From: CAYJIX01 sp964370375
Lineage (GTDB): Bacteria; Desulfobacterota; Desulfovibrionia; Desulfovibrionales; Desulfovibrionaceae
DNA length: 21,186 nucleotides
Assembly: GCA_964370375.1 (NCBI GenBank)
Contig: CAYJIX010000042.1
Coordinates: 1-21,186 of the forward strand
Direction of reading: 5' to 3'
Of this stretch, positions 1 to 7,434 are shown in pieces. The translations under genes and the position numbers were made by a program. How positions within the stretch are numbered: the first letter of the stretch is position 1; each line of letters begins with the position of its first letter. The notes beneath the pieces were generated by a model that saw only the letters and a list, made by a program, of their open reading frames with translations, did not search any database and was not told the origin of the DNA.

Positions 1-52
1 CAAAACAAGCCTTGCCTAACACAGCTTTTTCGGCGTTGTGATACCCCTGCTA

Positions 53-2392
53 TCAGGCGTAGGTATTCTTTTTTTCTATAAGGCAACGGTAAAAGACTTC
101 TTTTAATTCTTCCATATCAATGGGTTTTGCAATATGTCCTTGCATGCCTGCGGCAAGGGTTTCTTTTCTGTCTTCTTCCATGGCATTGGCGGTCATGGCT
201 ACAATGGGTACAAATTTGGCGTCGTGCTTATTGCTTTCACGTATGGCCTTTGTGGCTTCAAAACCGTCCAAGACAGGCATTTGGATATCCATAAGGATAA
301 GGGCGTAGTCTTTTTGCATAAAGGCTGCCACGGCTTCTTTACCGTCGCTGGCCACATCAGCCTTGATGCCAAATTCTTGCAAGATGGCAAGCGCTATTTC
401 TTGATTGATGTCGTTATCTTCTACCAATAAAAACTCATATCCGTCGTAGCGAATACCGTCCCAAGGATGTTCTTGCTTTATGGCCGCTGCGTTTTCTTCG
501 TCATAAGGGGTAAGGCTGATGAAGAAAGAGAACGTGCTGCCTTTGTCCAGCTCACTTGTTACGGTTAGTTTGCCTCCCATAAGCTCAATTAGGGCCTTAC
601 ATATAGAAAGCCCAAGGCCCGTGCCGCCAAATCTGCGCGAAGTGGAATTGTCAGCCTGCGTGAACGGTTTGAACAAGTTCTTTTGCTGTTCTTCGTTCAT
701 GCCAATGCCCGTGTCTGCAATATCGCAATACACAAACAAGCGTCCGTTTACAGCAGTGTTTGCGCGTACATAAAGGTCTATTTTACCAAAGGAGGTGAAC
801 TTTGCGGCATTGCCCAAAAGGTTTAAAAGAACCTGAGAAATCCGCAAACTATCGCCCATAACAAAAGCAGGCACCGAAGAATCCAGATGAACCTCCAGCT
901 CTGTTTGGCTTTCTGTAACTTTGGGAAGAACCAGCTCGTAAACCTTATTGATGGCTTCGTGCAATTGGAAGGGTTCTTCTTCAATGGTCATGGCACCTGC
1001 TTCTATGCGCGAAAAATCAAGAATATCGTTGATAATGCCAAGCAACAGTGACGCTGAAGATTGAATTTTATGCAAATATTGCATTTGATCCGGCGAAGGG
1101 TTTTGCTGCATGGCAAGGCGTGTCATGCCAAGCACACCGTTCATGGGCGTGCGTATTTCGTGGCTCATGCGTGCCAAAAAGTCGCGCTGGGCCCTGTTGG
1201 CACTGTTGGCGGCTAAAAGAGCGTTACGTTCTGTAACATCAGCTCCCACGCGCAAATGTACGTTGCGTCCATCATGCCAAGAAATAAGGCGATCCACGAT
1301 AAGAAAATCGCGTTTCAGCTCAGGGACATGTTTTTCAAAAACGACAGGTTCATAATTTGGGGTATCTACCTTGAAAAAGTGTTCGTGCGGGCAATCATCG
1401 CATAAATTGTTGCGCCCGTATAAAAGAGCATAACAAGGAGCGTTTTTCGCCTCACCCGATTCAGTCATATTCCATAATTTACGCACATAAGGATTGGCAT
1501 AAATCAGGCGGTGGGTTTTGGGATCACAAACCACAATGGCAACATCTAAATTGCTCATGACCGATTGCAGGGCTGCAACGGCATGCTCGGCCTGTTTGGT
1601 GGCAGTTTCGTGTGCAGTGGTCAAATCATTGATGCTGGTAACAATATTGCCAAGGGTTCCTTTGATGGGAGGCAAAAGGTAGGTTGAGTCCTTTTGCAAA
1701 TGGTGCACTCCTTCCACAATGCTGCTGATATTGTTTGTAATGCGACGTGAAACAATAAAAAGCACAATTGTGGAAAGAATAAAGCTTGTGATCAATCCTA
1801 TTTGGGAATTACGGACAATCTTGCTCAATTGTATAGAAATGTCTTCGCTCAGCTCATTGGCCCAAACATAGCCCAGAACTTCGCCGTTGCGTTCTATGGG
1901 GAGCATGGCATTTAAGATATTGCCGCGTACCATGTGACCGTAAAGAACTTGAGCTTTATTTTCTGCCATGACTTCTCTGCCCGGGTGATCGCGTTCAATG
2001 GCTGTGCCCACCGTGTGCCCAAGCGAAGAAGACGGCCCATAGGCTAAAATGGCGTCGAGTTCTTTGTGATAAAAACCGGCACCAAGCCCTTTTGAGGAAT
2101 TGGCAATGTTATCTGCAATATCTTGTAAAAAATTTTGAAGAATGGCGATTTTTTCTTTTCGGGTTGCGTTTTGGGCATTGGCGTCTTGTAAAATTTCATC
2201 ATACCCACCGGGCCCAAGTCGAGAATCTAAAATATGGGTGAAGGATCGTAGCTTGTTTTCTTTTTCATGGAGTAAGCTTTCTTCGATCAGGCTTGTCCCA
2301 ACTTGTAAGACAAGAAAAAAAGGAATATTTATAATGAAGAGCAAGAGCAGAATAATTCTGGCTTGATAAGAAACGTTGTATTTTTTTTTCAT
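53..2392 (-). CDS. Membrane-bound hybrid sensor histidine kinase (sensor, PAS, HisKA, HATPase, REC)
   Basis: This 779-residue protein should sense a periplasmic or membrane signal and pass phosphate from its own histidine to its own receiver domain. Two membrane segments (about 12-32 and 197-216) enclose a periplasmic domain that looks Cache-like. A linker and a PAS domain (about 272-388) follow. The PAS domain has a Cys/His cluster: C320, C331, C334, H336, H338. The HisKA H-box puts the phospho-accepting His at 411 (SHEIRTPMNG). ATPase boxes are N524/N528, DTGIGM at 560-565 and GGTGLGL at 589-595. The receiver domain (about 652-770) has acidic E658/D659, phospho-acceptor D702 and K756. The start has GGAG six bases upstream. 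There is no HPt domain and no adjacent response regulator, so its downstream partner lies elsewhere. The kinase class is certain; the ligand is unknown. Confidence 0.93.
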   Translation of the reverse strand: MKKKYNVSYQARIILLLLFIINIPFFLVLQVGTSLIEESLLHEKENKLRSFTHILDSRLGPGGYDEILQDANAQNATRKEKIAILQNFLQDIADNIANSSKGLGAGFYHKELDAILAYGPSSSLGHTVGTAIERDHPGREVMAENKAQVLYGHMVRGNILNAMLPIERNGEVLGYVWANELSEDISIQLSKIVRNSQIGLITSFILSTIVLFIVSRRITNNISSIVEGVHHLQKDSTYLLPPIKGTLGNIVTSINDLTTAHETATKQAEHAVAALQSVMSNLDVAIVVCDPKTHRLIYANPYVRKLWNMTESGEAKNAPCYALLYGRNNLCDDCPHEHFFKVDTPNYEPVVFEKHVPELKRDFLIVDRLISWHDGRNVHLRVGADVTERNALLAANSANRAQRDFLARMSHEIRTPMNGVLGMTRLAMQQNPSPDQMQYLHKIQSSASLLLGIINDILDFSRIEAGAMTIEEEPFQLHEAINKVYELVLPKVTESQTELEVHLDSSVPAFVMGDSLRISQVLLNLLGNAAKFTSFGKIDLYVRANTAVNGRLFVYCDIADTGIGMNEEQQKNLFKPFTQADNSTSRRFGGTGLGLSICKALIELMGGKLTVTSELDKGSTFSFFISLTPYDEENAAAIKQEHPWDGIRYDGYEFLLVEDNDINQEIALAILQEFGIKADVASDGKEAVAAFMQKDYALILMDIQMPVLDGFEATKAIRESNKHDAKFVPIVAMTANAMEEDRKETLAAGMQGHIAKPIDMEELKEVFYRCLIEKKNTYA

Positions 2393-2405
2393 ACTCTACT
2401 CCATC

Positions 2406-2453
2406 GTATCATTTTGATACTTTTATCATTGTCTTTTTTTTTATGCTTGTCAA
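2406..2453 (-). promoter_or_regulatory. Probable promoter and palindrome of the hybrid kinase gene
   Basis: On the minus strand a perfect TTGACA (2448-2453) lies 17 bases from AATGAT (2425-2430), a fair -10. Between the -10 and the ribosome site is a perfect inverted repeat, GTATCA-TTT-TGATAC (2406-2420), about 14 bases before the start codon. Its position near the predicted transcription start suits an operator or a leader hairpin; which of these it is cannot be told from sequence. Confidence 0.5.
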
Positions 2454-2495
2454 GAATCTTTTATAAAAAGTCTGTTATTTGGTTCTAAGCTTATA

Positions 2496-2504
2496 TGGTA
2501 TAAC
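2496..2504 (+). promoter_or_regulatory. Possible extended -10 promoter for the 2643-4018 gene pair
   Basis: TGGTATAAC matches an extended -10 (TGnTATAAT) with one mismatch. No good -35 lies 16-18 bases upstream. It would give a leader of about 130 bases before the first gene. It is the best candidate in the divergent region 2393-2642, but it remains weak. Confidence 0.3.
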
Positions 2505-2642
2505 CTTTATGACGATAACAAAAGATAAAGGCCTATTTGCTCTTCCCTCTTTGAAGCAATACTGGTAAAGCTTTGTGTTATTAAAAGGTAGGCACAATAC
2601 CTAGAACCTTCAACCAATAAACAAGGCTGCCAAGGAGCACCC

Positions 2643-3017
2643 ATGAGCCAACACTACCCTCATAAAATCCGCTACGAATACCAAGAATACCCAGAAACTC
2701 GGCTCCACTACGCCCACGGCATTTGGGGAGGCATTACAACCCAAGGCGAAATTGAAGCAAATTTTTATACTGAAAGCGATAAATTACCGCCTTTTTCTGA
2801 ACGGCTTGTGTCTGCAGACGGTTCTTTTGGTATAGAGATGGTGCCCTATAACGAAGAAAATCGCACCATTGTGCGTACTATCCATTCTAAAGTCATCATG
2901 AATTATCATACAGCAAAAGCCATGCTTGAATGGCTGGAAGAAAAAGTCGCCACCCTTGAAGCTGAGGAAAATGGCGATACAACCGCTTTTGAAAACGGAG
3001 TTCCATTTCAACAATGA
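2643..3017 (+). CDS. Small conserved protein, possibly DUF3467-like
   Basis: A 124-residue soluble protein with no signal peptide or membrane segment. The start is well supported: AAGGAG lies five bases before the ATG. It has two parts, a YAHGIWGG stretch near residues 23-30 followed by beta-like sequence, and a C-terminal half with IHSKVIMNYHTAKAMLEW followed by a charged helix. That second pattern (a short strand, then a helix with H-x-A-K-A-x-L) recalls DUF3467 proteins as I remember them; I could not test this. Its stop codon overlaps the start of the nrnA-like gene (ATGA), so the two are almost certainly one transcript and translationally coupled. Function unknown; a link to RNA turnover is only suggested by the neighbour. 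Confidence 0.85.
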   Translation: MSQHYPHKIRYEYQEYPETRLHYAHGIWGGITTQGEIEANFYTESDKLPPFSERLVSADGSFGIEMVPYNEENRTIVRTIHSKVIMNYHTAKAMLEWLEEKVATLEAEENGDTTAFENGVPFQQ

Positions 3018-4018
3018 GTACAAATACTTCCCCCGTTTGCCCCCATGCAGAGCGTTTGGCCAAACACCTTTTGGCCTCACAATTTCCGCTGATTGTAGCC
3101 CATAGCAGCCCTGACGGCGATGCTTTGGGCTCTATGTCTGCTTTAGGATTTGCACTTAAAGCCTTGGGAAAAGAGGTGATGCTTTATAATGCCTCGGGTC
3201 TGCCCGAAGCCTTTATGTGGCTGCCTTTTCCTGCACCTATCCATACAAAGCGTAGCACCCTACCCCACAAACCTGACCTTTGTATTGTGCTTGACTGCGG
3301 CGACATATGGCGCATGGGCCCTGAAATGGCTTCGGCCTTTCCAAAATATACCAGCATCAATATTGACCATCACCTTGGCAATCCCCTTTTTGGCAGCCTT
3401 GATAATTGGGTTGATCCCACCATGGCTGCCACAGGTCAAATGGTGGCAAAGCTCCTTGACGCCCTAAACGTGCCCCTTATCAATGAGGCGGCGCAAGGTG
3501 TTTACCTTGCCCTTGTGTCTGACACGGGCTCTTTCACCCATGGCAACACCACGCCAGAGGTGCTTTGCCTTGCTGCAAGGCTCATGGAACTAGGCCTTGA
3601 TGCCTGTGCGCTTAGAAACAAAATGGATCATCAATGGACGCTGTCCAAAATGCACCTTTGGGGCAAACTGATGCACAAAGTACGCCTAGAATTGCAAGGA
3701 CAAGTGGCCATTTGTGCCGTAACACGGCAAGATATTGCTTCAGCAGGTGCCAAAGTGGATGATTTTGAAGGCTTTGTTGAACATATGCGCAGGCTCAAAG
3801 GGGTTCGCGTGGCCATGTTTGCCAGGGAAGAAACAAAAAACTCCACAAAAATCAGCCTGCGCTCTTCAGGTGATGACGATGTGCGTGCTGTGGCTGCGTA
3901 TCACGGCGGTGGCGGACACAAAAATGCAGCAGGTGCGCTGATCTCGCAGGATTTGCACAGCGTTTTGCGCCATGTGACTGACGATATAGAACGCATGGTT
4001 TTGACGGTGGGTGATTAA
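3014..4018 (+). CDS. nrnA: DHH/DHHA1 phosphoesterase, NrnA type (nanoRNase / pAp phosphatase)
   Basis: 334 residues, the usual size for bifunctional oligoribonuclease and 3',5'-bisphosphate (pAp) phosphatase enzymes of the NrnA family. These cut 2-5 nt RNAs to mononucleotides and recycle pAp, with Mn in the active site. The DHH domain shows H30, then PDGDALGS (33-40), a VLDCGD strand, the signature IDHH, and VSDTGSF. The C-terminal DHHA1 substrate-binding domain ends with GGGGHKNAAG. The start overlaps the stop of the upstream small gene; the only purine-rich site (GGAG at 2998-3001) lies rather far upstream, which favours translational coupling. pAp is also a product of sulfate assimilation, but substrate preference cannot be read from the sequence. 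Confidence 0.92.
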   Translation: MSTNTSPVCPHAERLAKHLLASQFPLIVAHSSPDGDALGSMSALGFALKALGKEVMLYNASGLPEAFMWLPFPAPIHTKRSTLPHKPDLCIVLDCGDIWRMGPEMASAFPKYTSINIDHHLGNPLFGSLDNWVDPTMAATGQMVAKLLDALNVPLINEAAQGVYLALVSDTGSFTHGNTTPEVLCLAARLMELGLDACALRNKMDHQWTLSKMHLWGKLMHKVRLELQGQVAICAVTRQDIASAGAKVDDFEGFVEHMRRLKGVRVAMFAREETKNSTKISLRSSGDDDVRAVAAYHGGGGHKNAAGALISQDLHSVLRHVTDDIERMVLTVGD

Positions 4019-4040
4019 GAGATGCGCTAATCAATGCATA

Positions 4041-4070
4041 AGCGCAGGTTCATGCGCTCGCGGCCTTTTT
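4041..4070 (+). terminator. Weak hairpin after the nrnA-like gene
   Basis: AGCGCA (4041-4046) pairs with TGCGCT (4053-4058) around a six-base loop. A run of five T begins seven bases later. The gap between stem and T-run makes this a poor intrinsic terminator, but it sits just past the end of the gene. Confidence 0.35.
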
Positions 4071-4120
4071 ATATTTTTAGTATGTACGTTGTATGTCTTC
4101 TTTTTCTGCTCTGAATTTCC

Positions 4121-4149
4121 TTTACATGTGCAAGTTTTCTAGATATATT
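4121..4149 (+). promoter_or_regulatory. Sigma-70-type promoter of the lipoprotein gene
   Basis: TTTACA (4121-4126), a 17-base spacer, then TATATT (4144-4149). Both boxes match the consensus at five of six positions and the spacing is ideal. The predicted start near 4156 leaves a leader of about 38 bases. TCTAGA occurs on both sides of the TATAT core, so the -10 lies inside a small palindrome. Confidence 0.6.
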
Positions 4150-4193
4150 CTAGACATGTATTCTTTACATAATTTTATTGTGACGAGGTTTAT

Positions 4194-4664
4194 ATGAAAA
4201 AACATATGAAATTGTTTTCGGGTTTGACGTTGCTTTTGTTCGCGCTGACAGCGTGCGGTCCAAAGCTTGGCGCGTATGATGTGAGTGCCGATAACGCACG
4301 GCAAATGCAAGAAATCATGTACGGCCGTGTAACAGCCATTCACCATGCGCGTATCAATAACGATGGATCTGTTGGCGAAACGCTAAGCCTTGTAGGTGGT
4401 GCTGTTATTGGCGCGCTTATCGGCAACATGTTTGGCGGTGGGAGCGGCAAAACCCTTGCCACCATTGGCGGCGGTTTGGCAGGCACGGCAGCAGGCTATG
4501 GCGCAGGCCAAGCCCTTAATAACCAAGAAGGCTATGAAATCGAAGTGGAACTTGACAGTGGCAGGCGCGTAAGCGTTGTGCAAGGAACCGATCAAAGCTT
4601 TCACGTAGGTCAATCTGTGGCCATTATCAAGTCTAGTGATGGTGTGCGCGTAACGCCTAGATAA
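4194..4664 (+). CDS. Glycine-zipper outer-membrane lipoprotein (SlyB/Pcp-like)
   Basis: 156 residues. The N-terminus is a lipoprotein signal with lipobox LTAC and lipidated C21. The next residues are Gly-Pro rather than Asp, which in the Escherichia coli rule favours the outer membrane. Residues about 67-108 form a glycine-zipper double helix (GGAVIGALIGNMFGGG, then GGGLAGTAAGYGAG), as in SlyB, Pcp and the 17-kDa antigen family. The C-terminal 45 residues look like a small beta domain. Such proteins are thought to support envelope integrity. GAGG five bases before the first ATG fixes this start over the ATG at codon 5. It is a single-gene unit with its own promoter and terminator. Confidence 0.88.
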   Translation: MKKHMKLFSGLTLLLFALTACGPKLGAYDVSADNARQMQEIMYGRVTAIHHARINNDGSVGETLSLVGGAVIGALIGNMFGGGSGKTLATIGGGLAGTAAGYGAGQALNNQEGYEIEVELDSGRRVSVVQGTDQSFHVGQSVAIIKSSDGVRVTPR

Positions 4665-4740
4665 GACGTCTTAAACAAACGAAGCCATCAAACGATGCTT
4701 TGCTCAAACAGTTTTTGATGCAACAACACAAAACGTAAAC

Positions 4741-4776
4741 AAAAGGCATGGATAGCTTGTTATCCATGCCTTTTTT
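4741..4776. terminator. Strong, probably bidirectional, intrinsic terminator
   Basis: A perfect 10-bp stem, GGCATGGATA (4745-4754) with TATCCATGCC (4761-4770), has a six-base loop and is followed by six T. Four A precede the left arm, so the opposite strand also shows a T-run. It closes the lipoprotein gene. Confidence 0.9.
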
Positions 4777-5360
4777 GGTGCCAAAGAAAACCTACCGCTA
4801 GGCGAAAGGTTCAAAAAAACTTACAGTTATGTGTCTGTAAACAACACTTCTTTTGATGTATAAAGTAGACCTGCGGCCTGCCAGCTGCACGTCAACAAAT
4901 CAAAAAAAAATCAGCCAAAATAGCGTACTATGTTTTAGAGCGGTAATGTAAATAAGGAAGAGTTTGTCTTTGCCCATGTTCCAAAAGGCATACCCTAAAG
5001 GGCGTAGGTGGATTGCCACGGAAAAGGGCTAGAAGTTTTGTCTTTGTATATATGATATTTGAGCCCTTTTCCTCGCAATGACCTTGAACAACGAACGCAG
5101 TAGCAAAACACATCCGCTTCGTTCAAAGTCCGTACTCCTTAGCCTTATCTGCGCTTGATACAACGTCATTGCGAGCCTTACGGATACAAAGAGCAAAGCG
5201 GTGAGCAAAGCGAACCTTACGATAGGTAGTGTGTCAATCCATTTGAAAACGCAGGCTTTTTGTTGCGGCAAAAGATGTCATTCAACGCTATTATTTAGCC
5301 GCCAATAAAGTTTTTTAAGAGAGGGGGTTGGGGAGAGAACGTTTTTTCAAAAAAGTTCTT
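4777..5360. repeat. Gene-free region with two inverted copies of a GTCATTGCGAG-type repeat
   Basis: No credible gene lies here. The first unit (about 5010-5083) reads TGGATTGCC...CTCGCAATGACC and folds on itself: GGAAAAGGGCT (5020-5030) pairs perfectly with AGCCCTTTTCC (5062-5072), and ATTGC (5012-5016) with GCAAT (5075-5079). The second unit (about 5164-5243) begins CGTCATTGCGAGCC and ends GTCAATCCAT, so it is the same kind of element in the opposite orientation. Elements with GTCATTGCGAG and CAATCC ends are, from memory, common interspersed repeats in many bacterial genomes. A small hairpin, TTACAG/CTGTAA, sits at 4821-4840. The stretch before it (4777-4820) shows nothing notable. Confidence 0.6.
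5336..5359. repeat. Inverted repeat at the edge of the assembly gap
   Basis: AGAAC-G-TTTTTT-C-AAAAAA-GTTCT is nearly self-complementary (one extra G in the left half). It is preceded by a G-rich run (5321-5334) whose complement would be expected just beyond, inside the gap. It may belong to a long hairpin downstream of bipA. Confidence 0.5.
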
Positions 5361-5460
5361 NNNNNNNNNNNNNNNNNNNNNNNNNNNNNNNNNNNNNNNN
5401 NNNNNNNNNNNNNNNNNNNNNNNNNNNNNNNNNNNNNNNNNNNNNNNNNNNNNNNNNNNN
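5361..5460. other. Assembly gap (100 N)
   Basis: Exactly 100 undetermined bases, the conventional filler for a gap of unknown length. It ends five bases before the bipA stop codon. The true distance and content between the repeat region and bipA are unknown. Confidence 0.99.
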
Positions 5461-5464
5461 TCAA

Positions 5465-7303
5465 CTACTTATCCTTCAATTTCCCCATCATTTGGTGGCG
5501 TTTTTGGGCAGAAAGTTCAGCTTTACGCAGGCGGATGGATTTGGGGGTGATTTCCACAAGCTCGTCTTCGCGCACAAAGTGCAGTGCCCGTTCAAGGGCC
5601 ATGGGACGTACAGGGGTTAAAATCACATGTTCATCCTTGCCTGAGGCGCGCATGTTGGTGAGCTTTTTTTCCTTGGTGGGGTTCACGTCAATGTCGTTGG
5701 AGCGATTGTGCTCGCCAATGATCATGCCTTCATACACGGGCATGCCGGGCGTGATGAACATTTCGCCGCGCGGTTCAAGGTTGAACAGGGCATAGGGCAC
5801 ACCAGAACCTGACCTGTCTGCCACAATGGAGCCTGAAAAACGGCTTGGAAAATCACCGCGCCATGGCTCATATCCGGCAAGCAGTGAATTCATGATGCCT
5901 GTGCCCTTGGTGTCGGTTAAAAATTCATCACGATACCCAATAAGGCCGCGTGATGGCACAGAAAATTCCAAGCGGATGCGTCCTGTACCGTTATTGACAC
6001 AATTGACCATGCGGCCTTTGCGCTGGGCCAATTTTTCTGTCACAACGCCCATGAACGTTTCGTCGCAGTCCACATACAATTGCTCGATGGGTTCAAGGGT
6101 GCTGCCATCATCGCTTTTTTTCAAAATAACTTCCGGCCGTCCCACGCACAGCTCAAAATCTTCGCGGCGCATGGTTTCGATAAGAATAGCCATTTGAAAT
6201 TCGCCGCGGCCTTTAACAATAAAGCTGTCCCTATCCTCTGATTCCTCAACCTTTATGGCAACATTGAGCATGGTTTCTTTGAACAAGCGGTCGCGGATTT
6301 TACGCGATTGCACGTTTTTGCCTTCTTTACCTGACAAGGGGGAGGAATTGATGGTAAAGCGCATGGCCACCGTGGGTTCGTCCACTCGCAGGCGCGGCAG
6401 AACGCGGATGTCCTGTTTTGTGCAAATGGTGTCACCGATGGTCACTTCGTCAAGACCTGCCACCACCACAATATCACCCGGGTTTGCTTCGTCAATGCCC
6501 ACAAGGCGAATACCTTCGTAGGTTTGCAAGCTCGTAACTTTAAGGGGGACTGCCGTGCCTTCAGCGTTCATGCATACAAGGGCGTCCTTTGCCTTTACAC
6601 TGCCATGGGCGATTTTGCCAACAGCCAGGCGTCCAAGGTAGTCTGAATAGGAAAGGTCAGACACAAGCATCTGGAATGGTTCGTTTTCATCATAGCGCGG
6701 CCCGGGCACCACATCCACAAGCACTTTGAAAAGTGGGGTCAAGTCCACACGGGGGTCGTCTTCTTTTTCCATGGCAACGCCGTCGCGCCCAATGGCAAAA
6801 AGCACGGGAAATTCTAATTGTTCTTCTGTGGCGTCAAGGTCGATGAAAAGGTCATAGATTTCGTTTAAAACTTCTTGCGCTCGCGCGTCTTTGCGGTCGA
6901 TTTTATTGACAACCACAATGATTTTAAGGCCGGCAGACAAGGTTTTGCGAAGGACAAAGCGTGTTTGCGGAAGCGGCCCTTCAGCTGCATCGACCAACAA
7001 AATGGCGCCATCAGCCATGGACAAAGCGCGTTCAACCTCACCGCCAAAGTCGGCGTGGCCCGGAGTGTCAATAATATTGATGGTGATGCCTTGCCATTTT
7101 ACGGCGCAGTTTTTGGCAGAAATGGTGATGCCGCGTTCGCGCTCTAAATCCATCCTGTCCATGATACGGTCGTCCACTTGTTGGTCTTGCCTAAACACAC
7201 CGCTTTGGCGAAACAGCGCGTCAACAAGGGTTGTTTTACCGTGGTCTACGTGGGCAATAATGGCGACATTGCGTAATTGTTCGTTGCGTACAAATTGTTT
7301 CAA
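5465..7303 (-). CDS. typA: Translational GTPase BipA/TypA
   Basis: 612 residues, full family length. BipA is a ribosome-binding GTPase related to EF-G and LepA that assists 50S assembly and stress or cold adaptation. The GTPase domain shows the P-loop AHVDHGKTT near residues 17-25, switch I ERERGITI, DTPGHADFGGEVER, and NKIDR for guanine recognition. EF-G-like domains follow, and the C-terminal region carries the BipA-specific segment with SRGLIGYRDEFLTDTKG. The start is TTG at 7301-7303: AGGAG ends six bases upstream, the protein begins MKQFVRNEQLRNVAIIAHVD as in the family, and no in-frame ATG fits. A good promoter lies 50-75 bases upstream. The gene ends next to the assembly gap, but the stop codon is present. 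Confidence 0.97.
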   Translation of the reverse strand: MKQFVRNEQLRNVAIIAHVDHGKTTLVDALFRQSGVFRQDQQVDDRIMDRMDLERERGITISAKNCAVKWQGITINIIDTPGHADFGGEVERALSMADGAILLVDAAEGPLPQTRFVLRKTLSAGLKIIVVVNKIDRKDARAQEVLNEIYDLFIDLDATEEQLEFPVLFAIGRDGVAMEKEDDPRVDLTPLFKVLVDVVPGPRYDENEPFQMLVSDLSYSDYLGRLAVGKIAHGSVKAKDALVCMNAEGTAVPLKVTSLQTYEGIRLVGIDEANPGDIVVVAGLDEVTIGDTICTKQDIRVLPRLRVDEPTVAMRFTINSSPLSGKEGKNVQSRKIRDRLFKETMLNVAIKVEESEDRDSFIVKGRGEFQMAILIETMRREDFELCVGRPEVILKKSDDGSTLEPIEQLYVDCDETFMGVVTEKLAQRKGRMVNCVNNGTGRIRLEFSVPSRGLIGYRDEFLTDTKGTGIMNSLLAGYEPWRGDFPSRFSGSIVADRSGSGVPYALFNLEPRGEMFITPGMPVYEGMIIGEHNRSNDIDVNPTKEKKLTNMRASGKDEHVILTPVRPMALERALHFVREDELVEITPKSIRLRKAELSAQKRHQMMGKLKDK

Positions 7304-7350
7304 AAAAGACTCCTGATAGCCCTGATGGTTTTTATGTTGAATGTTTGGGG

Positions 7351-7379
7351 GGTATACGTGTTTAAAGCCATGCCGTCAA
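7351..7379 (-). promoter_or_regulatory. Probable bipA promoter
   Basis: On the minus strand TTGACG (7374-7379) lies 17 bases from TATACC (7351-7356). The predicted start is about 40 bases before the TTG codon. The -35 and spacer overlap the left arm of the hairpin at 7365-7399, so transcription from upstream and initiation here may interfere. Confidence 0.5.
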
Positions 7380-7399
7380 ATACAATTGAGGCATGGCTT
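7365..7399 (-). terminator. Hairpin between the helicase gene and bipA
   Basis: AAGCCATGCC (7365-7374) and GGCATGGCTT (7390-7399) form a perfect 10-bp stem around a 15-base loop. On the minus strand it is followed by TTTAAAC, a poor T-run. It lies 36-70 bases past the helicase stop and probably ends that transcript, or lets only part of it read into bipA. Confidence 0.5.
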
Positions 7400-7434
7400 G
7401 ATATTGGGTTAGTTATGGTAAGATTTGAAGATGT

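Noticed and set aside
134..430. 98-codon open frame antisense to the kinase receiver domain
   Set aside because: It is a shadow of the conserved receiver coding sequence; no ribosome site.
4777..4990. Possible tRNA or small RNA in the gene-free region
   Set aside because: Short stems such as CCTA-CCGC-TAGG and TTACAG/CTGTAA occur, but no cloverleaf or terminator-promoter pair could be built.
5029..5271. 80-codon open frame on the minus strand with hydrophobic, membrane-like translation
   Set aside because: It runs through both GTCATTGCGAG-type repeat units, has no ribosome site, and its translation comes from the repeat.
5328..5795. 155-codon open frame on the plus strand
   Set aside because: It crosses 100 undetermined bases and lies antisense to the end of bipA.
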